A stretch of 15,621 nt of DNA from Penaeus vannamei (taxonomy: Eukaryota; Arthropoda; Malacostraca; Decapoda; Penaeidae). The stretch covers positions 4,876,240 to 4,891,860 of the forward strand of contig NC_091550.1 in NCBI RefSeq assembly GCF_042767895.1. The letters are read 5' to 3'. The position numbers were made by a program, and so were the translations under genes. The notes beneath the pieces are model-generated. The model did no database searches. It worked only from the letters and a program-made list of their open reading frames with translations, and had not been told where the DNA came from. This document shows, piece after piece, positions 8,518 to 15,621 of the stretch (the stretch's first letter is position 1; each line of letters opens with the position of its first letter).

Positions 8518-10346
8518 TGATGATAATGATGGCATTAATGATAATAATGATGATGATTATCATTATAAATCCCATGCATAATGAAAAAAGGCTAAAAGTA
8601 TAAAAATTCCCAAAAGGCGAAAAAACACCGAAATCTTGCGAGATTTAGCCTTTTGAGAGAATGGTCGACAAACCCCCTTTTCGAGTTTAAGGGATAATTA
8701 TGATGATTTTTGCAATGATTCTGCTAATTATGATGACAATCCCATTAATAATGACAATAATAATGACATTAATTTTGATAATTATGACATTAATTAAGAT
8801 AATTATGATATAATGATGATTATAATGATAATTTGCGTAATTTATGCAATAATAGCAATAATCGACAATATTCTAATGATTTTCATGACAATAACAATAA
8901 TAATAACGATAATGATAATAAAAATAATCAATGAAATAATCATAATATCGCTATTATTGTTATTATAATTGTTATTATTGTTATCATTTCTAAAATTATC
9001 ATTATTGTTATTATCATTATAAAAATAGTTGTAATGAGGGAAATGACATCAATAATTAAGATAATAACCATTATAATTATATTAAGGGTAATTATGGTGA
9101 TAATTACTATAATGATGATAATGATGACATTAATGATAATAATGATGATGATAATCACTATAAAGCCCATCCATAATGAAAAAAGGCTAAAAGTATAAAA
9201 ATCACAAAAGTCGAAAAAAACGCCGAAATCTAGCTATATATAGCCTTCTGAGAGAATGGTCGACAAACCCCCTTTTTCTAATTTAAGGGATAATTATGAT
9301 TATTTCTGTAATGGTTCTGCTAATTATGATGATTTTGATGACAATCCCATTGATAATGACAATAATAATGACTAACTATGATAATTATGACATTAAATAA
9401 GAGGATTATAATAACATCAAAGTTATAATGATAATTTGCGTAATTAATGCAATAATAGTAATAATCGACAATATTCTAATAATTTTCATGACAATAACAG
9501 TAATAATAACGATAATGATAATAAAAATAATCATTGAAATAATTATAATATCGCTATTATTGTTATTATTGTTGTTATTATTTCTAAAATTACCATTATT
9601 GTTATTATCATTATAAAAATAGTTATAATGAGAGAAATGACATCAATAATTAAGATAATAACTATTATAATGATTATATTAAGGGTAATTATGGCGATAA
9701 TTACTATAATGATGATAATGATGACATTAATGATAATTATGATGATGATAATCATTATAAAGCCCATGCATAATGAAAAAAGGCTAAAAGTATAAAAATC
9801 CCTAAGACTAAAAAAACGCCGAAATCTAGCGATATATAGCCATTTGAGAGGATGGTCTACAAACCCACTTTTTCGAGTTTAAGGTATAATTATGACGATT
9901 TCTGCATTGATTCTGTTAATCATAATGATTTTGATGACAATCCCATTAATAATGACAATAATGATGACATTAATTTTGATAATTATGACATTAAGCTAAT
10001 TATGATGTAATGATAATTATAATGATAATTTGCGTAATTGATGCAATAATATATATAATCGACATTATTCTACTGATTTTCATGACAATAACGATAATGA
10101 TAATAAAAATAATCATTGAAATAATCATAATATCGCTATTATTGTTATTATAATTGTTATAATTGTTGTTATTATTTCTAAAATTATCATTATTGTTATC
10201 ATTATAAAAATAGTTATAATGAGGGAAATGACATCAATAATTAAGATAATAACTATTACAATGATTATATTAAGGGTAATTATGGCGATAATTACTATAA
10301 TGATGAAAATGATGACATTAATGATAATAATGATGATGATAATTAT
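8518..10346 (+). repeat. satellite family B, three tandem units
   Basis: Units start at CCCATGCATAATGAAAAAAG or a close variant at 8571, 9166 and 9763 (spacing 595 and 597). The family is related to A, sharing the order AATGAA, AAGGC, AAAAGT, GTCGAAAAAA, GAGAGAAT and GTCGACAAA. It has its own version of the core, with CCCTTTTTCGAGTTTAAGG in place of the TTCGCTTTTTATT segment, and a distinct tail containing GAGGGAAATGACATCAATAA. The third unit stops just before its expected end. These units have no mirror copy on the right. Confidence 0.9.
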
Positions 10347-10376
10347 AGTATACGGCTGTGTACGTCCCGAGTCTAA
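10347..10376. other. 30-bp unique junction where satellite orientation flips
   Basis: About 30 bases containing GTATACGGCTGTGTACGTCC and ending near AGTCTAAG belong to neither satellite family and carry several CpGs in otherwise CpG-poor DNA. Family B runs forward up to it and family A runs in reverse after it, making a back-to-back junction. Confidence 0.7.
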
Positions 10377-13300
10377 GGATAATAATAATCATTATTATCA
10401 TTACTGTCGTTATTCTTATGATTATTATCATTATAGTCATTATCATCATGGTTATGATTATTATTATTATTATTGCAGTTATAATGATTATTATGCTAAT
10501 TATTATAGCTATTTTCATCATCATAACTATTTTTAATGATAATAGCAATAATGATAATTTTAGAAATAATAGTAATTATTATAATGACAATGATAATGAT
10601 GTTATTATTATTTCTGTTGTCATTATTAGTCTGAATAGAGTTGATTATTGCTATTGTTGCAGTACTTATCAAAATTATCATTATGATTATGATTTTATCA
10701 TTATTATCATTTTTATTGTCATTATCATTGTCATTATCATCATAATTATCATCATTATTGCATATTATGAAGGAATTATCATGAAAATCATCACAATTAC
10801 CTGAATTAATGTTAAAATCCTCATAATTACCAATAAAAAGCGAAAAAGTTTTGTTTTCGACGTTTCTCTCAAAAAGCTGTAATACGCTAGATTTTGCCGT
10901 TTTATTCGACTTCTGGGATTTTAATACTTTTGGCCTTTATTTCATTATAAATGGACTGGATAACAATTATTATCATCATTATTATCATTACTGTCATTAT
11001 TCTCATGATTATTATCATTATAGTCATTTTCATCATGATTATTATCATTATCATTATTAATGCAGTTATAATGATTATTATGCTAATTATTATAGCTATT
11101 TTCTTCATCATAACTATTTTTATAATGATAATAGCAATAATGATAATTTTCGAAATAATAATGACAATAGTAATATAATGACAATGATAATGATGTTACT
11201 ATTATTTCTATTGTCATTATAAGTCTGAAAATTATTGGATTGGAGTTGATTATCAAAATTATTATAATTATGATTTTATCATTATTATCATTCTTATTGT
11301 CATTATCATTATAATTATCATCATTGTTGCATATAATGAAGGAATTACCATGAAATTATCATAATTACTTGAAATAATGTTGAAATCCTAATAATTTTCA
11401 TTAAAAAGCGAAAATGTTTTTTTTCTCGACGTTTCTCTCAAAAGGCTGTATTACGCTAGATTTTGCCATTTTTTCGACTTCTGGGATTTTATTACTTTTG
11501 GCCTTTAATTCATTATAAATGGACTGGATAATTATTATCATCATTATTATCATTACTGTCATTATTCTTATGCTTATTATCATTATAGTCATTATCATCA
11601 TGATTATCATCATTATTATCATCATTATTGCAGTTATAAAGATTATTATGCTAATTATTATAGCTATTTTCATCATCATAACTATTTTTATAATGATAAT
11701 TTGAAAAATATGAATGACAATAGGAATAATTTTAATGACAATGATAATGATATTATTATTTCTATTGTCATTATAAGTCTGAAAATTATTGGAATAGAGT
11801 TAATTATTGCTATTATTGCAGTAATTATCAAAATTATAATTATAATTATGATTTTATCATTATTATCATTGTTATTGTCATTACTATTGTCATTATCATC
11901 ATAATCATCATTATTGCATATAATGAAGGAATTATCAAGAAAATCATCACAATTACCTGAATTAATGTTGAAATGCTAATAATTACCAATAAAAAGCGAA
12001 AAGTTTTCTTTTTCTAAGTTTCTCTGAAAAGGCTGTAAAACGCTAGATTTTGCCCTTTTTCCGACTTTTGGGGTTTTATTACTTTTGGCCTTTGTTTCAT
12101 TATAAATGGACTGGATAATAATGATTATCATCAATATTATCATTACTGTTATTATTCTTATGATTATTATCATTATAGTCATTGTCATCATGATTATTAT
12201 CATTATTGCAGTTATAATGATTATTATGCTCATTATTATAGCTATTTTCATCATCATAACTATTTTTATAATAATAATGGCAATAATGATTATTTTAGAA
12301 ATAATAATGACAATAGTAATAATTATAGTGACAATGATAATGATGTTTTTATTATTTCTATTGTCATTATTAGTCTCAAAAATTATTGGAATAGAGTTGA
12401 TTATTGCTATTATTACAGTAATTATGAAAATTATCATTGCAATTATGATTTTATCATTATTATCATTATTATTGTCATTATCATCATTATTGCATATAAT
12501 GAAGGAATTATCATGAAAATCATCACAATTACCTGAATTAATGTTAAAATCCTCATATTTACCAATAAAAAGCGAAAAAGGTTTTTTCGACCTTTCTCCG
12601 CTAGATTTTGTCGTTTTTTCGACTTTTGGGATTTTATTACTTTTGGCCTTTATTTCATTATAAATGGATTGGATAATAATTATTATCATTATTATCATTA
12701 CTGTCATTATTTATGATTATTATCATTATAGTCATTATCATGATTATCATCATTATTATCATGATTATTGCAGTTATAATGATTACTAGGCTCATTATTA
12801 TAGCTATTTTCATCATCATAACTATTTTTATAATGATAATAGCAATAATGATAATTTTAGAAATAATAATGACAATAGTAATAATTATAATGACAATGAT
12901 AATGATATTATTATTTCTATTGTCATTATTAGTCTGAAAATTATTGGAATAGAGTTGATTATTGCTATTATTGCAGTAATTATCAAAATTATCATTATAA
13001 TTATGATTTTATCATTATCATTATTATTGTCATTATCATTGTCATTATCATCATAATTATCATCATTATTGCATATAATGAAGGAATTATCATGAAAATC
13101 ATCACAATTACCTGAATTAATGTTAAAATCCTCATAATTACCAATAAAAAGCGAAAAGGTTTTTTTTCGACATTTCTCTCAAAAGGCTGTAATACGCTAG
13201 ATTTTGCGTTTTTTTTCGACTTTTGGGATTTTATTATTTTTAGCCTTTATTTCATCATAAATGGACTAGATAATAATTAGTAAGATCATTATCATTACTG

Positions 13301-13944
13301 TCATTATTCTTATGATTATTATCATTGTAGTCATTATCATCATGATCATCATCATTATTATTATCATTAATGCAGTTATAATGATTATTATGCTAATTAT
13401 TATAGCTATTTTCATCATCATAATTATTTTATGATGATAATAGCAATAATGATAATTTTAGAAATGATAATGACAATAGTAATAATTATAATGACAATGA
13501 TAATGATATTATTTCTATTAATATTATTAGTCTGAAAATTATTGGAATAGAGTTGATTATTGCTATTATTGAAGTAATTATCAAAATTATCATTATAATT
13601 ATGATTTTATTATTATTAATGTCATCATTGTCATTACCTGAATTAATGTTAAAATCCTCATAATTACAAATAAAAAGCGAAAAAGGGTTTCTAATACGCT
13701 ATATTTTGCCGTTTTTTTCGATTTCTGGGATTTTATTACTTTTGGCCTTTATTTCATTATAAATGGACTGGATAATAATTATTATCATTACTATCATTAC
13801 TGTCATTATTCTTATGATTATAGTCATTATCATCATGATTATCATCATTATTATTATCATTATTGCAGTTATAATGATTATTATACTAATCATTATAGCT
13901 ATTTTCATCATCATAACTATTTTTATAATGATAATAGCAATGCA
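10377..13944 (-). repeat. satellite family A, reverse-orientation array (right)
   Basis: Six complete copies of the conserved core word end at 10956, 11524, 12111, 12669, 13266 and 13768, with spacing 568, 587, 558, 597 and 502. A partial unit lies at the inner edge. The part from 12066 outward mirrors the left array. The part from 10377 to 12065 has no mirror partner, because the corresponding position on the left holds family B. The outermost 502-bp unit lacks about 100 bp around the GTGATGATTTTCATGATAAT segment, as does its left partner. Confidence 0.92.
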
Positions 13945-13973
13945 ACCAGGCGCTAGCCAGCGTCTAGTACTTA

Positions 13974-13976
<3 letters not shown>

Positions 13977-14049
<73 letters not shown>
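13977..14049. repeat. (AT)n microsatellite at PLE 3' end
   Basis: A pure 73-bp AT tract between the satellite linker and the PLE terminus. The mirrored position in the left arm (about 6607-6617) has only about 11 bp. The tract accounts for most of the arm-length difference. Confidence 0.97.
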
Positions 14050-14054
<5 letters not shown>

Positions 14055-14196
14055 TAGGTGCCGTGGAACTTCCAGCTGTGAAGCGGAGACATGCAATAAA
14101 CTTCATGACTAGTGCTCATAGAAAAAAACAAGCATTTTCCTTCTTCTTTAATCCAACTAAACTGGTATCTCCTTTGAACAAAAACAGTTCTTCCAA

Positions 14197-14243
14197 CATC
14201 CAAATCATACGTTTCGAGTGTTCAACACTCATCTTCAGTGATG
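14197..14243 (-). ncRNA. hammerhead-like motif, right copy
   Basis: Identical on the minus strand to the left-arm motif at 6413-6459, with CTGAAGA at 14238-14232 and GAAAC at 14215-14211. It lies about 960 bases downstream of the PLE stop codon in sense orientation. That agrees with its being part of the element's terminal region and not of the satellite. Confidence 0.4.
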
Positions 14244-14609
14244 ACAAGAAAGGATACAAGGAACATTATCCTTCAGTTTACAAAAACATATTTACAAAAC
14301 AGTTAAGATAAATCATATCACTGTATTGTATTAATAAGACATGAAAAGGTGGATACGAATTACTCGTATCAAGACTTTACATTACATATCAAGATAAGAA
14401 AATGTAAGGGTTTATGAAAAGTTATTATATAGATTAATACAAGTTGAACAGTTCATGTTTAACCTTGAAATCAATTAACAATATTAAACATGCAAAGAGA
14501 ACTTTACTCTAAACGAATTGGAAATGTAATTTAGTATTGAAAAATTTCTAGACTATAAAAGCCATCATGTAAATATGACAAAACATGCCATTCAAGATAA
14601 CGTAAATAC

Positions 14610-15201
14610 CGTCAATTTTGATACAATACATTACTGAATTGCAATAGATTATTATGACTGAAACATATTCTAGGGAAACATTGGTATTCAAGGAAATTAC
14701 TAGGTAATAAGGTTAAGACATTGAGTAAACTATGACAAAAAAACGCAAGTCAAGAAATTTATAAAATCATTCAAATCAAAATAACACATTATTGAATACA
14801 ATACATCATTACAATTGAAACATATTATAATGAAACTTTTGTAATGACGTGACATTTAATGGAGAAAACTTGAGCTGAAATGGGACGAAATTACGATCAA
14901 AGCCCCTGGCGTCATCAAGGCAAAACCTGCAAGATCAAACTCGGCAAATACTATATATAAACCTTGAATATGGGAATTTTACACACTTATCTCGAAACTA
15001 GGGATGTTAATTAATACATTGGTAACAATAATACAGAATACTAGCCATAATTATTACTAAAAAACTACTGAGAGAGCTGGTCAGTAACGATCCTTGTTTA
15101 AACTCAATGAAGAAAGGCCTCTGAGCGGGCAAATGACAAGAGCGCTCCAGCCTGCACAAAATGTCCGAAAAGGTAAACTTGAGTGAACAATTCTAGGTGG
15201 A
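14610..15201 (-). other. PLE 3' UTR, non-duplicated part
   Basis: AT-rich sequence between the retroelement stop codon (15202-15204) and the outer boundary of the inverted repeat. No open frame, RNA gene or further repeat was recognised. It is assigned to the element by position. Confidence 0.6.
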
Positions 15202-15621
15202 CTATTTTAAAATTTCAATATCAATGAAGGAGAGATATTCATTTAAGTTTGGTTTTAATGTCCAAATCCAAATGCTTTCCAAAATGTTAAGGTCTAAATC
15301 ACATTGGGACGAGTCAAGAATTTCAAAATTGTTATAAGAGAAAGGAGTGATGCCTGATTGAAGACTTAGTAGGGCTTGAGAGCTTTAAATTCTTATTTCT
15401 GTATGAGAAACCTGTATGGTCTTCCATGCGCATAAAGAAATTGCGGGTTGTTTTATCCACATAGATAGCATTACAGCTATCACACGAGAACCTATATACA
15501 ATGGAAGAGCATAGAGCAGTGGGTATTCTGTCTTTGAATTTGAAAAAAATTACCAATATTTGTAGAGTTTGTGTATACAATTTTCAGTTTTACAGTACTG
15601 TAATTATTATGGACAACCCTA
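15202..15621 (-). pseudogene. Penelope-like element C-terminal GIY-YIG endonuclease, frameshifted and partial
   Basis: Three consecutive frames on the minus strand together cover the C-terminus of a PLE polyprotein. The first (from the edge to about 15550) contains VKLKIVYTNSTNIGNFF. The second (about 15550-15334) contains KFKDRIPTAL, then IVYRFSCDSCNAIYVDKTTR, then EDHTGFSYR and SPTKSSIRHHS. The third (to TAG at 15202-15204) contains NNFEILDSSQCDLDLNILES and LKPNLNEYL. The layout KDRIP, VY-x-F-x-C-x2-C, Y-V-x-K-T, EH-x-G and SAIRDH is the PLE type of GIY-YIG endonuclease. IVY stands for GIY and YVD for YVG, so the usual Gly is replaced by Asp. One frameshift fits an extra T in a T7 run (15543-15549). 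The other falls after RHHS, where a few residues also seem to be missing. The start and reverse transcriptase lie outside the window. The protein is not functional as it stands. Confidence 0.88.

Larger units (their letters stand above)
12066..14609 (-). repeat. long inverted repeat, right arm
   Basis: Reverse complement of 6044-8517. It holds four family A units, a linker (13945-13976), a 73-bp AT tract (13977-14049) where the left arm has about 11 bp, and the PLE 3' end (14051-14609). The PLE part differs from the left copy at four positions plus one 3-bp indel. Homology stops inward at 12066 and outward at 14609, beyond which the right side continues as PLE while the left is microsatellite. 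Confidence 0.93.
14051..15621 (-). mobile_element. Penelope-like retroelement, 3' part with GIY-YIG coding remnant
   Basis: Reading the minus strand from the window edge, the element comprises the C-terminal coding remnant (15621-15202), about 590 bp of 3' UTR not duplicated elsewhere in the window (15201-14610), and the terminal segment shared with the left arm (14609-14051). The terminal segment ends at TAGGTGCC in plus orientation, beside the AT tract. The reverse transcriptase domain should lie beyond the right edge. PLEs move by target-primed reverse transcription using a GIY-YIG endonuclease. This copy is broken. Confidence 0.8.

Noticed and set aside
6544..13914. Many Ile/Met-rich, apparently membrane-like proteins on both strands
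   Set aside because: They are translations of ATAATG/TTATCA satellite tails. Both strands and all units give the same kind of product.
6656..13944. CRISPR array
   Set aside because: Units are 500-600 bp with no short repeat and unique-spacer pattern, and the context is eukaryotic.
6044..14609. Palindrome as a sequencing (missed-adapter) artefact
   Set aside because: Not fully excluded. However, the arms differ by substitutions, a 3-bp indel and a 60-bp TA length change, and the 3.5-kb spacer is not mirrored, which does not fit a simple read-through artefact.

Overview
The window looks like nuclear DNA from an animal, most likely an arthropod and probably a decapod crustacean such as a penaeid shrimp. 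Four things suggest this: very long (CT)n(TA)n microsatellites, kilobases of ATAATG-type repeat, a cuticle-like Pro/Tyr/His repeat protein, intron-bearing exons, and a decayed Penelope-like retroelement (PLE). The species is an inference from style; nothing in the sequence proves it. No bacterial gene, CRISPR array, tRNA or rRNA was seen. One assembly gap of exactly 500 N lies at 2622-3121.

Left part (1-5821). AT-rich sequence with no clear gene, apart from one weak candidate terminal exon (1182-1232), leads to a compound CT/TA microsatellite (1414-1781). On the minus strand, 2129-2621 is the 3' end of a repetitive structural protein gene whose upstream part is lost in the gap. Its true frame carries a 9-residue YHAPSP(R/K)PT repeat. 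After the gap there is a diverged piece of the satellite seen later (3122-3416), then a moderate-GC stretch with an imperfect hairpin (3465-3560). A GC-rich plus-strand exon with good splice sites follows (3833-4011), then a second candidate exon (from 4361) that is either its terminal exon or a damaged internal one. From 4410 to 5821 the DNA is pyrimidine-rich and apparently non-coding.

Right part (5826-15621). A second CT/TA microsatellite abuts a large inverted repeat. The arms are 6044-8517 and 12066-14609, separated by a 3.5 kb spacer. The outer about 560 bp of each arm is the 3' end of a PLE, with 4 substitutions and one 3-bp indel between the copies by hand alignment, and both ends point inward. 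The rest of each arm is a tandem satellite of about 500-600 bp units (family A). The spacer holds a related family B in direct orientation (8518-10346), a 30-bp unrelated junction (10347-10376) and further family A units in the opposite orientation (10377-12065). Outside the right arm the PLE continues on the minus strand through its 3' UTR into the C-terminal GIY-YIG endonuclease coding region (15202-15621), which has at least two frameshifts.

The two host genes have no visible functional link. The main structure is a recent inverted duplication of a retroelement tail plus satellite, a PLE-bounded foldback whose centre was rearranged with a second satellite family.
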